Below are positions 7,073 through 15,590 of a stretch of DNA of 64,000 nucleotides, piece by piece. Origin of the DNA: Streptomyces sp. NBC_00376. GTDB taxonomy: Bacteria > Actinomycetota > Actinomycetes > Streptomycetales > Streptomycetaceae. Every line of letters starts with the position of its first letter. Position 1 is the stretch's first letter. The notes under the pieces are model-generated. The model did not search any database and was not told the origin of the DNA. It worked only from the letters and a program-made list of their open reading frames with translations. Both the position numbers and the translations under genes were made by a program. The stretch is from positions 7,378,001-7,442,000 of the forward strand of contig NZ_CP107960.1 of NCBI RefSeq assembly GCF_036077095.1, written 5' to 3'.

Positions 7073-8626
7073 TCAACTTTCTTTACCCGACGGCAATGTC
7101 CCGTTGCCCCCATGGTCCCCACCTCCACCCGCGACCTGCGGACACGAGGGCGCCGTCGTTCCCACGCCGCGTCCCGCCGCGGCCGCTTCCGTGCTCAGAT
7201 CGGGGCCGGACGGCAGCATCGCCAGGAGCGGGGACGGAAGGGCCTGGACGGAGGCGCCGTCGTACCCCAGCGCCTTCTGCGCCGCCTGGGACAGCAGCCG
7301 GTACTTCACCCCGTTGTCGGCGACGAAGTAGGTGGTGGAGCCGACATCGGTGCCGCCCGCGCCGAGCGCCTTGACCAGCGCGCCGTGCCCCGGTCGTACG
7401 GCCGTCGCGTCCACCGGCAGGCAGGCCGGGACGATGTTCTCGGGCGAAGCCGCGGAAGCCGGGGGCAGCGCGGTGAGCGGAACCAGCGCACCGGTCACCC
7501 GCGTGCCGTCCCCGCGGTCGGGCCGCACCCGGGCACAGGCCGCCCACCCCGCCGGTACGGACTCGGCGCGCGGCGGCGTACGCGGCAGGCCGGCCGGAAC
7601 GGGCTCGCTGCCCTCCGCGCCGGGCGCCAGACGGGCCTTCACCTCGGCCGCGCCGATCACCGCCGCGGCCGGCGCCGCACCCCCGTACGCCTCGTCCTTG
7701 GTCTGAGCCGAACCCAGGGCCAGCGCCGCCCCGGTCTCCGTCAGCGGAACCAGGCCCTCCTTGCGCAGCAGGTAGTACTGGCGCGCCGCCCCCGGCGTAC
7801 GCGACTGGAACACCTGCCCGAGCTTCGAGGGCTTCCCGCCCAACGACGGCCCCGCCCCACCGCGGCCGGGCACGGCGGGCGGAACCAGATCCGGCCCCTG
7901 CACCAGCGCGTCCAGGAACGCGGCGGACACCGGCCGGGGCGTCACCGACCCGTACCCCAGCGACACCGCGGCGTTCCCGCCCCGGTCCAGCCGCAACCGG
8001 CTGCCCTGCCAGACCAGATAACGGGCCCGGTCCGGCCCCGACACCACCAGACCCTGCCCCGCTCCCATGCCCCGCCCCTCGACCGGCGCACCGGCCACCA
8101 GCGCGGTGAACGCACCCGTCGCGCTACGGGAACCGCCGGAGTCCTGCGCGCCCGCCTCCGACGCGAGCACCGAGCACACCTGCCACGGGTCCTTCTCCAG
8201 GTCCGCCACGCCCGGTACGGAATCCGGCGCGCCCGGTATCCCGACCGGGGCGCCCACCGCCGTGCCCTTCAGCGACGCCGTGCTCACGTCCTCGGACTTC
8301 AGCTTGCCGTCGCCGACCAGCAGCGCGGAGGCGTAGTTGCGCACCGGACGCAGCCGGCCCGCCACGTACACGTAACGGGCTCCCGTGTCCCGGTTCACCA
8401 CCAGGGTCCCCGACGCCCGCCACGCATCGTTGCCACCGGGGGACATGAAGCCGTACACCAGCGAACCGGCGGCCACCAGCACGGTGATCACCACACCGAT
8501 CAGCACCCCTCGGGTGGTCCGCCCCAGCGGGCTCTCCGGGGCGTCCGGGTCGGCGAGCAGCATCCCCGAGGTCAGCCGGCCCATCACGAAGGTGTGTGCC
8601 TGGACCTGGTCACGCTTGGACTGCAT
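7073..8626 (-). CDS. eccB: ESX membrane core protein EccB, 517 aa
   Basis: EccB is a single-pass membrane protein of the ESX core complex with a large extracytoplasmic repeat domain. The start MQSKRDQVQAHTFVMGRL is the conserved EccB N terminus (basic, cytoplasmic). One membrane helix follows at about residues 40-60 (GVLIGVVITVLVAAGSLVYGF). The remaining 450 residues are exported, with two well-spaced Cys residues (WQVCSVLAS and WAACARV) that may form a disulphide. GGAAGG precedes the ATG. It lies 18 bp after eccD, in the usual order for actinobacterial ESX loci. Length is normal for the family. Confidence 0.93.
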   Translation of the reverse strand: MQSKRDQVQAHTFVMGRLTSGMLLADPDAPESPLGRTTRGVLIGVVITVLVAAGSLVYGFMSPGGNDAWRASGTLVVNRDTGARYVYVAGRLRPVRNYASALLVGDGKLKSEDVSTASLKGTAVGAPVGIPGAPDSVPGVADLEKDPWQVCSVLASEAGAQDSGGSRSATGAFTALVAGAPVEGRGMGAGQGLVVSGPDRARYLVWQGSRLRLDRGGNAAVSLGYGSVTPRPVSAAFLDALVQGPDLVPPAVPGRGGAGPSLGGKPSKLGQVFQSRTPGAARQYYLLRKEGLVPLTETGAALALGSAQTKDEAYGGAAPAAAVIGAAEVKARLAPGAEGSEPVPAGLPRTPPRAESVPAGWAACARVRPDRGDGTRVTGALVPLTALPPASAASPENIVPACLPVDATAVRPGHGALVKALGAGGTDVGSTTYFVADNGVKYRLLSQAAQKALGYDGASVQALPSPLLAMLPSGPDLSTEAAAAGRGVGTTAPSCPQVAGGGGDHGGNGTLPSGKES

Positions 8627-8644
8627 GTGGCAATACCTTCCGGG

Positions 8645-10087
8645 TCAGCCGTTGATCGCCCGGAGCGCGGCGAACACGCCGAGCACCCAGAGCGCGAGCG
8701 GCAGCAGGCTGATCGCCAGTGCCGAGTGCAGCAGTTCGGCCGCGCGGCCCCAGTACGGCACCAGCCGCCGCCCCGGCACCGTCCAGGACACGATCGCCAG
8801 CAGCGCGGTGAACGCCACCAGCCCCGCGACCAGCAGCGGCCGCTCGCCGGGGGCCAGGGACACGGCCAGCGCCACGGTCAGCAGCAGCGCACCCCACACC
8901 CCGGGCAGCAGCAGCGCGAGCCGCTGCGGCACATTGACCATGCCGCGCCCGTGCAGCAGCAGAAGCAGCGAGAGCACCGCCGCGGTGAGGGTCTCCGGCA
9001 GGTTCGGGCCGTCGGCCAGCACCACGAGACAGGCCGCGCAGACGGTACCCGCCGCCCCGTAGAGCGCGGTCATCCAGCCACTCGCCAGTTCGGTGCGGGT
9101 GGTCACATCACCACCGGCGTAGGGCTCGATGCCCTCCTGTAGTTGCTGGGAGTTGGTCGGCAGCGCGGGCATCCGCATCCCCGCCAGCTTGAACGCCAGA
9201 GCCGGTACGAAACCGCCCAGCACCACGGCCAGCGCGGCGAGCACCGTCGCCGCCCCGTCCATCGTCAGACCGGCGGGCCCGGCGAGCGCCCCGCCCAGCG
9301 CGACGGCGCACCAGAACACCGCAGTCGCCAGGAAGAACGGCACGGACACGGCCGCGAGCGCGAGCCCCAGCACCGCACCGCCCGCACCGGCGGCCCCCGC
9401 CGCCAGCAGCCGTGCGCCGAGCACCTCATGCACATCCGGGCCGCCCAGATCACCCCCCGGCAGCAGCCAGCCCGCCAGCGCCAGATACGGGCTAGCCATC
9501 GCCCCGAGCACCGCTGCGGCCGCCGCGTCGCCCACGGCGCGGCTCGCCGAGGCGGCCCCGGCCAGCAACAACGCCCCCACCGCGCCCGCCCCGGCGGCCC
9601 GCACGCCGACCGGGCCCCCCGGCCAGGCCAGCAGGGCGAGTCCGGTCAGCAGCGTCAGCACGCACAGGGCACGCAGCAGCCGCCTGCTGGAATCGGCGTT
9701 CCAGCCGTGCAGCCGGTCGCGCACCACACTGGCGATGCCGTCGACCAGGTCGTCCAGCCGCACTTCGGGCAGGGCGTCGGTGTGCGGGCGCAGATACAGC
9801 ACCTCGCCGTCCTTGAGACCGAGGGTCTCCAGGGTCCCCTCGTCGTCCAGGGGCGGGCCGCCCAGCCGTTGCAGCACCCAGCCGCTGTGGTCCAGGCCGT
9901 TCTCCTCCAGCTCCGCACCCGCGTAACGCAGCACGGTGGGAAGGAGATCGGCCACCGGCACATCGGCGGGCACCGCAAGGTCGATGGTCTTTTCGGGGGC
10001 ACGTATGGTGAGGCGGCACAGGCCCGCCACGGAGCTGTCGGTCAAGGTCAGGGCTCGCGTTCTCGGGGGACTTGTCGGATGCGACAT
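8645..10087 (-). CDS. eccD: ESX integral membrane protein EccD, 480 aa
   Basis: The N-terminal about 105 residues have the ubiquitin-like fold of EccD (CRLTIRAPEKTIDLAVP, then GLDHSGWVLQRLGGPPLDD and LKDGEVLYLRP). From about 140 to the end there are roughly ten or eleven hydrophobic segments, such as LLRALCVLTLLTGLALL and ALAISLLPLALWVLGVFAAL. EccD dimers form the lipid-filled channel-like part of the ESX membrane complex; the cytoplasmic ubiquitin-like domains contact EccC and EccB. It is the first gene of the leftward operon, divergent from eccC across about 200 bp. No strong SD is visible before the ATG. Confidence 0.93.
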   Translation of the reverse strand: MSHPTSPPRTRALTLTDSSVAGLCRLTIRAPEKTIDLAVPADVPVADLLPTVLRYAGAELEENGLDHSGWVLQRLGGPPLDDEGTLETLGLKDGEVLYLRPHTDALPEVRLDDLVDGIASVVRDRLHGWNADSSRRLLRALCVLTLLTGLALLAWPGGPVGVRAAGAGAVGALLLAGAASASRAVGDAAAAAVLGAMASPYLALAGWLLPGGDLGGPDVHEVLGARLLAAGAAGAGGAVLGLALAAVSVPFFLATAVFWCAVALGGALAGPAGLTMDGAATVLAALAVVLGGFVPALAFKLAGMRMPALPTNSQQLQEGIEPYAGGDVTTRTELASGWMTALYGAAGTVCAACLVVLADGPNLPETLTAAVLSLLLLLHGRGMVNVPQRLALLLPGVWGALLLTVALAVSLAPGERPLLVAGLVAFTALLAIVSWTVPGRRLVPYWGRAAELLHSALAISLLPLALWVLGVFAALRAING

Positions 10088-10110
10088 GGACGCGCTTGGT
10101 GATCGGATGC

Positions 10111-10141
10111 AGACTACTGATCATCATCCGGACCACGTCAA
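10111..10141 (-). promoter_or_regulatory. Candidate promoter of the eccD operon
   Basis: TTGACG (10136-10141) and TAGTCT (10111-10116) on the minus strand are 19 bp apart, with a predicted leader of under 20 bases to the eccD ATG. The -35 is strong; the spacing is one base longer than ideal. Confidence 0.35.
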
Positions 10142-10280
10142 CGGACCTCGTGCCAGTCCCTGTTGGTCCACAACCGTCCGGCTTGTGCGCCGGTCGGCAC
10201 TCCCGTGCGCCCCACCGGCCCGGTCCACCCGTCACGGCGGGCGGTCCGCCGCTGTCCGCGGCCTTCCGTCGCCGTCGTCG

Positions 10281-10297
10281 AAGGAGTCTGTTCGTTG
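10281..10297 (+). promoter_or_regulatory. RBS that fixes the TTG start of eccC
   Basis: AAGGAG at 10281-10286 is 8 bp from TTG at 10295. Upstream in-frame starts would add about 44 Arg/Pro-rich residues with no similarity to EccC. Confidence 0.7.
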
Positions 10298-13200
10298 AGC
10301 GTGGTCCTCTTCCGCCGCCCAGCCCGCCGTCGCGGCCCGGACATGCCCGAAGGAGAGCTGAACCTCCAGGAGCCACCGACCCTGCCGGAGACGGTTCCCG
10401 ACTCCTCGGCGATCTGGACCTATCTGCCGATGGCCATGATGTCGGTGTCCATGATGCTGATGTTCATGCGTCCGGGCGGCGGCAGCAGTGTCTTCACGTA
10501 CCTGGCACTCGGCATGATGGTCACCGCCTCGGCCGCCATGCTCGTCGGCCAGATGATGCGCAAGGGCGGCGAGCGCAAGCAGCGGCTGCGCGGCGAACGC
10601 CGCGACTACCTGCGCTATCTGTCCCAGATCCGGCGCAGCGTCCACGAGGCGGTCAGCGACCAGCAGGAGGCCCTCGCCTGGCGGCACCCCGAACCCAGGG
10701 TGCTGCGCACCATGGTGCGCTCCACCCGGCTGTGGGAACGCAGGGTCTCCGACGACGACTTCGCCGAGGTACGGATAGCCGTCGGCGACCAGCAGCTCGC
10801 GCTGCGCCTCACCCCCACGGCGACCAAACCCGTCGAGGACCTCGAACCGCTCTGCGCCCACGCGCTGCGCCGCTTCATCAAGGCGTACGGAGTCGTTCCC
10901 GACCAGCCCACCGGTCTCTATCTGCGGTCCTGGACCCGGATCCTGTTCCGCGGCGACGACCGGGCCGTACGGGACAACGTCCGCGCGGTCCTGTCCCAGC
11001 TCGCCTTCTTCCACCCGCCGGAGGAGCTCTGGATCGCCCTCTGCGTCGCCGACGAGAAGCGCGCCGAATGGGAGTGGGTCAAATGGCTCCCGCACAGCCA
11101 GCACGCCCAGGAACAGGACGGCGCGGGCCCCTCCAGGCTGGTCGCGTCCACCTTCCGTGACCTGGAGGGACTCCTGGGCGCCGAATTCTCCGAGCGGCCC
11201 GTCTTCGACCCCGAAGCCGTGCCCGGCCGCGACGAGCCCTTCACCGTGATCGTCGTCGACGGCGCCACGGTGCCCGCGGGCCACCGCCTCGACGGCCCCG
11301 GCCTGCGCAACGCCGTCGTGCTCGACCTGTCCGGCGCCCTCAGCTGGCGTCCTGGGCGCACCACGCTGCGCCTCGACGTCCAGCCGGACAGCCTGCACCT
11401 GGTCCGCACCGACCGCAGCCGCAAGGAACAGACCACCCTCCTCGGCCGCCCCGACGCCATGGGACCCGGCTCCGCGGAAGCACTGGCCAGGTTGCTCGCG
11501 CCGTACCGGATGAGTCTCTCCTCGGACGCCGCGCAGCCACTGGACACCGACGTCGAACTCACCGCCCTGCTGGGCATTCCCGATCTGTACCGGCACGAGC
11601 CGGCCACCCTCTGGGAACGCTCCACCGGTGCGGCGCGGCTGCGCGTCCCGGTCGCGGTCGGCGCCGACGGCGTCCCGGTGGAGCTGGACATCAAGGAGTC
11701 CGCGCAGGGCGGGATGGGCCCGCACGGCATGCTGATCGGTGCCACCGGTTCCGGCAAGAGCGAGCTGCTGCGCACCCTGGTGCTCGGACTCGCCCTCACG
11801 AACTCTTCCGAAACACTCAATTTCATCCTGGTGGACTTCAAGGGCGGCGCCACCTTCCTCGGACTCGACGAACTCCCGCACACCTCGGCCGTGATCACCA
11901 ACCTGGCCGACGAGGTCGCCCTCGTGGAGCGCATGCAGGACGCCCTGCACGGCGAACTCATCCGCCGCCAGGAGCTGCTGCGCAGCGCCGGGAACCACAC
12001 CTCCGCGCTGGAGTACGAGAAGGCCCGCGCGGCCGGCGCCGATCTCGCACCGCTGCCGAGCCTCTTCGTCGTCGTCGACGAGTTCAGCGAACTGCTCTCC
12101 GCGCACCGCGAGTTCATGGACCTCTTCGTGATGATCGGGCGGCTCGGCCGGTCGCTCGGCGTCCATCTGCTGCTCGCCTCCCAGCGGCTGGACGAAGGCC
12201 GCATGCACCAGCTGGAGAGCCACCTCTCCTACCGGGTGGGGCTGCGTACCTTCTCCGCCATGGAGTCACGGGGTGTGCTCGGCGTTCCCGACGCCTACCA
12301 GCTCCCTTCCCAGCCCGGCAGCGGCTTCCTCAAGAGCGGCGTCGAGGCGCTGACCCGGTTCCGGGCGGCCTACGTCTCCGGCCCGTACCGCAAGCGCCGC
12401 GGCGCCGCCGTCCAGGCCAGGGTCGCCAGCCAGGTGATGCCCTGGACCACCGACTGGGTCGTTCCGCGGGCCCCCGCGACGCGCACCCCCGAACCTGCCG
12501 CGCCCGAGGAGTCCGGTGCCGGCGACACACTGCTCTCCGTCGCCCTGGAGCGGCTGCGCGGCTCCGGACCGGCCGCCCACCAGGTGTGGCTGCCGCCGCT
12601 GGACCTGCCGCCCGCACTCGATCTGCTGCTGCCGTCGCCCGAGCCCGACCCGGAACGCGGCCTCACCCCGGCGGGAACGACGGGGCCGGGCACGCTCGAG
12701 GTGCCCCTGGGGCTGGTGGACATGCCGTTCGAACAGCGCCGCGACCCGCTCACGGTGGACCTCTCCGCCGCCGGCGGCCATGTCGCGATCGCGGGCGGTT
12801 CCCAGAGCGGCAAGTCGACCGTCGTACGGACCCTGATCAGTGCGCTCGCCCTCACCCACACCCCGCGCGAAGTGCAGTTCTACTGTCTGGACTTCGGCGG
12901 CGGCGCGCTCCTGGCACTGTCGGGGCTGCCGCACGTCGGTGGTGTCGCCGGACGGCTCGACACCGAACGGATCAGCCGTACGGTGGCCGAGGTGACCGCC
13001 GTGCTCAACGAACGGGAGCAGTTCTTCCAGGACCGCGGCATCGACTCGATGGCCTCCTACCGGCGCCGCCGGGCCGCCGGAGAGTTCCCCGAAGAGCCCC
13101 ACGGTGATGTCTTCCTGGTCGTCGACGGCTGGGCCACGGTCAAGCAGGACTTCGACTCGCTGATCCCCACCTTTCACCAGATAGCCGCCCGCGGCCTCAA

Positions 13201-14281
13201 CTACGGCGTACACATCGTCGTCACCACCTCCCGCTGGATCGAGCTTCCCGCCCAGGTCCGTGACCAGTCCCTGACCCGTCTGGAACTCAAGCTCGGCGAC
13301 CCGATGGACTCGATGATCGACATCCGCAAGGCGGCCACCGTGCCGCGCGGAGCCGGGCGCGGCCTGACCATGGAGGGCAAGCTCCACTTCCTGACCGCCC
13401 TGCCCCGCATCGACGGGCGGGACAGCGCCGACGACCTGGCCGAGGGCGTCGCCGACCTGGTCGGCCGGATCGCCGAGCACTGGCAGGGCCCGCCGGCCCC
13501 ACCGGTACGGATGCTGCCGCACCGCCTCCCGGCCACGGAACTCCCCGAGCCCGAGCGCACCGAGGGGCTGCGCGTCCCGATCGGACTGGACGAGGAGACC
13601 CTCTCGCCGGTCTGGCACGACTTCGGCCGCACTCCGCACCTGATCGGCATCGGCGACAGCGAGAGCGGCAAGACCAACCTGCTGCGCCTGCTGGTCCGTT
13701 CCATCACCGCCCGCTACACCGCGGCCGAGGCCCGCATCCTGGTGGTGGACTACCGCCGCGAACTGGTCGACTCCGTACCCGAGGAGTACCGCCTCGGACA
13801 CGTCGTCGCGATCGACTCGCTTCGTGAACTGGTCGGCGGCGCGGCCCGCGCGATCAAGACCAGACTCCCCGGACCGGACATCGCCCCGTCCCGGATGCGG
13901 CAGTGCGACTGGTGGACGGGACCGCGGCTGTTCGTCCTGGTCGACGACTACGACATGGTCAGCAACGCCGGTTCCTACGACCACCCGTTCGCCCCGCTCC
14001 TGGACCATCTCGCGCTCGGTTACGAGGTCGGTCTGCACGTGGTGGCGGTCCGCTCGGCCACCGGCGCCGGCCGCGGCCTCAACGACCAGTTGCTGCGCCG
14101 CCTGGACGAGGTCAACACGCCCGGCATGCTGCTGTCCTGCCCGCCGTCCGAGGGCTATGTGTTCGGCAATGTGAAGCCGCGCAACCTGCCGCCGGGCCGC
14201 GCCCAGTACATCGTCCGGCGCAAGGCCACCCTCGTGCAGACCGCACTGGCCGGGGAGACCGGGGAGCCGCTCGCGGGCTGA
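10295..14281 (+). CDS. eccC: ESX ATPase EccC, single-chain with three FtsK/SpoIIIE domains, 1328 aa
   Basis: The start is the TTG at 10295: AAGGAG lies 8 bp upstream, and the resulting N terminus (RRPARRRGPDMPEGELNL) matches the basic-then-PP pattern of EccC. Two membrane helices lie at about 35-90. Three ATPase domains follow. The Walker A motifs are GATGSGKS (about 481), GGSQSGKS (about 833) and GDSESGKT (about 1118). The Walker B motifs are LFVVVDEF, DVFLVVDG and LFVLVDDY, so only the first domain has the full Asp-Glu pair, as is usual for EccC, where domains 2 and 3 bind substrate and regulate. EccC recognises WXG100 dimers and drives export. It is transcribed away from the other ESX genes and ends at a strong hairpin. 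Confidence 0.95.
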   Translation: MSVVLFRRPARRRGPDMPEGELNLQEPPTLPETVPDSSAIWTYLPMAMMSVSMMLMFMRPGGGSSVFTYLALGMMVTASAAMLVGQMMRKGGERKQRLRGERRDYLRYLSQIRRSVHEAVSDQQEALAWRHPEPRVLRTMVRSTRLWERRVSDDDFAEVRIAVGDQQLALRLTPTATKPVEDLEPLCAHALRRFIKAYGVVPDQPTGLYLRSWTRILFRGDDRAVRDNVRAVLSQLAFFHPPEELWIALCVADEKRAEWEWVKWLPHSQHAQEQDGAGPSRLVASTFRDLEGLLGAEFSERPVFDPEAVPGRDEPFTVIVVDGATVPAGHRLDGPGLRNAVVLDLSGALSWRPGRTTLRLDVQPDSLHLVRTDRSRKEQTTLLGRPDAMGPGSAEALARLLAPYRMSLSSDAAQPLDTDVELTALLGIPDLYRHEPATLWERSTGAARLRVPVAVGADGVPVELDIKESAQGGMGPHGMLIGATGSGKSELLRTLVLGLALTNSSETLNFILVDFKGGATFLGLDELPHTSAVITNLADEVALVERMQDALHGELIRRQELLRSAGNHTSALEYEKARAAGADLAPLPSLFVVVDEFSELLSAHREFMDLFVMIGRLGRSLGVHLLLASQRLDEGRMHQLESHLSYRVGLRTFSAMESRGVLGVPDAYQLPSQPGSGFLKSGVEALTRFRAAYVSGPYRKRRGAAVQARVASQVMPWTTDWVVPRAPATRTPEPAAPEESGAGDTLLSVALERLRGSGPAAHQVWLPPLDLPPALDLLLPSPEPDPERGLTPAGTTGPGTLEVPLGLVDMPFEQRRDPLTVDLSAAGGHVAIAGGSQSGKSTVVRTLISALALTHTPREVQFYCLDFGGGALLALSGLPHVGGVAGRLDTERISRTVAEVTAVLNEREQFFQDRGIDSMASYRRRRAAGEFPEEPHGDVFLVVDGWATVKQDFDSLIPTFHQIAARGLNYGVHIVVTTSRWIELPAQVRDQSLTRLELKLGDPMDSMIDIRKAATVPRGAGRGLTMEGKLHFLTALPRIDGRDSADDLAEGVADLVGRIAEHWQGPPAPPVRMLPHRLPATELPEPERTEGLRVPIGLDEETLSPVWHDFGRTPHLIGIGDSESGKTNLLRLLVRSITARYTAAEARILVVDYRRELVDSVPEEYRLGHVVAIDSLRELVGGAARAIKTRLPGPDIAPSRMRQCDWWTGPRLFVLVDDYDMVSNAGSYDHPFAPLLDHLALGYEVGLHVVAVRSATGAGRGLNDQLLRRLDEVNTPGMLLSCPPSEGYVFGNVKPRNLPPGRAQYIVRRKATLVQTALAGETGEPLAG

Positions 14282-14289
14282 GCGACAGC

Positions 14290-14337
14290 CCCGAAGGGCT
14301 CCTGGGGCGGCACCCGCCGCCCCAGGGGCCCTTCGGG
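14290..14337. terminator. Bidirectional terminator between eccC and mycosin gene
   Basis: Two 21-base arms (14290-14310 and 14317-14337) pair along their whole length except for one G-U, around a 6-base loop. It lies between two converging stops. Confidence 0.85.
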
Positions 14338-14351
14338 TTCCGTACGGCCGC

Positions 14352-15590
14352 TCAGTCGCCCGGAGCGTCCGCCGCCCGGCGGCGCTGTGCGGGGCGCCAG
14401 CCGCGCGAACGGCCCCGGGGTGCGACCAGCGCCGCCCACGCGACCATCAGCGCGAGCGAGCCGCCCGCCACCGCGATCCACACCGCCCTGCGGGTCGCGC
14501 CCTCGCTGCCGTTGCCCGGCGGCAGCACCACGGAGTCGTCCCGCGCCGCCCGGGGGCGTGCCGCCGGGTCCTGCACGGAGGTGACGGCCGCGTACGGGTC
14601 CAGGCGCGGCACATCCGCCGGATAGGCGGTACGGGTCAGCCGCTGTGCCGTCCCGGCGGCCGACAGATCCGGATGCGCCGACCGTACGAGCGCGGCGGTG
14701 CCCGCCGCGTAGGCGGCCGCGAACGACGCCCCCGACCCGATGAAGTGCCCCGTCCCGCGCGGCCCCACGCCCACCACCCCGTCCCCCGGGGCGGCGAGAT
14801 CCGCGCCGCGGGTGGCCGGCGCGGTGTCCGGGCGGGTGCCCCGCGCGTCCATGTCGACGACGGAGAGGACCCCGGGCGCCGAGGCGGGCCAGTAGTCGCG
14901 CGGCGGTTCTGGCTCCCGGCCCGGCGACGAACCCGCCGGGTCGGGCGTCGCGGCGGCCACGATCAGCGCGTCGCGGGAGGCCGCGTACTTCACGGCCGAA
15001 CGGAGCCCGGCCGAGTCGGCGGCCAGCGCGTGGGAGACCTGGATGACGTTCGCCCCGGCGTCGGCGGCCGCCCGGATACCGGCGGCGACCGAGGCCGCGG
15101 TCGCCGTCCCGCGCTCGTCCGTGCCCCGCACCGCGATGATCCGGGACTCCTGGGCGACCCCCGCGACGCGCACGTTCTTCGCCGGCGCCGCCGCGATCAG
15201 CCCGGCCACGAAAGTCCCGTGGCCCACGCAGTCCTCCCCGGCCTGGCCCACGGCCGAGACCCGGCCCGCGAGCGTCGGCGCCTGTATCGAGACACCGGTG
15301 TCCACCACCGCGACCTTCACCCCCGCCCCCCGGCCGAACTCCCAGGTACGGGCGAGCTGGAGGTTCTGCTGCTCCCACGGCACCGCCGTGGCCCGCGCCT
15401 TCGACCCGCCGGTGCACGGATCACGGGCATCGAGACGCGCGGGCATCACCGGCAGCCTGACCTTCTCGCCGTCGGCCGCGGCGGCCGGACCGGCCACCGG
15501 CAGCACCAGAGCCGAGGCCAGGAGCGCCGCGGCCACAACCCGTCCGGTGCGGCGGCCGGGGCCGCGCCGCACAACACTGCCCGGCGTCAT
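14352..15590 (-). CDS. mycP: Mycosin-like membrane-anchored subtilase, 412 aa
   Basis: S8 serine protease that caps the ESX membrane complex. The start is the ATG at 15590, in an ATGA overlap with the upstream stop, so translation is coupled. A signal sequence comes first ([22 protein letters not shown]). The catalytic triad is visible: Asp about 97 (VAVVDTGVS), His about 124 (GHGTFVAG) and Ser about 289 ([17 protein letters not shown]). A C-terminal membrane helix ([20 protein letters not shown]) and a basic tail follow. Oddity: the usual oxyanion-hole motif A-A-G-N reads A-A-A-T (about 212-215), so the Asn is replaced by Thr. Activity may be altered, while the structural role in ESX stability would not need it. 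Confidence 0.88.
   Translation of the reverse strand: MTPGSVVRRGPGRRTGRVVAAALLASALVLPVAGPAAAADGEKVRLPVMPARLDARDPCTGGSKARATAVPWEQQNLQLARTWEFGRGAGVKVAVVDTGVSIQAPTLAGRVSAVGQAGEDCVGHGTFVAGLIAAAPAKNVRVAGVAQESRIIAVRGTDERGTATAASVAAGIRAAADAGANVIQVSHALAADSAGLRSAVKYAASRDALIVAAATPDPAGSSPGREPEPPRDYWPASAPGVLSVVDMDARGTRPDTAPATRGADLAAPGDGVVGVGPRGTGHFIGSGASFAAAYAAGTAALVRSAHPDLSAAGTAQRLTRTAYPADVPRLDPYAAVTSVQDPAARPRAARDDSVVLPPGNGSEGATRRAVWIAVAGGSLALMVAWAALVAPRGRSRGWRPAQRRRAADAPGD

Noticed and set aside
10163..10294. Upstream start of eccC
   Set aside because: Gives a 44-residue extension unlike EccC; the TTG at 10295 has a well-placed AAGGAG.
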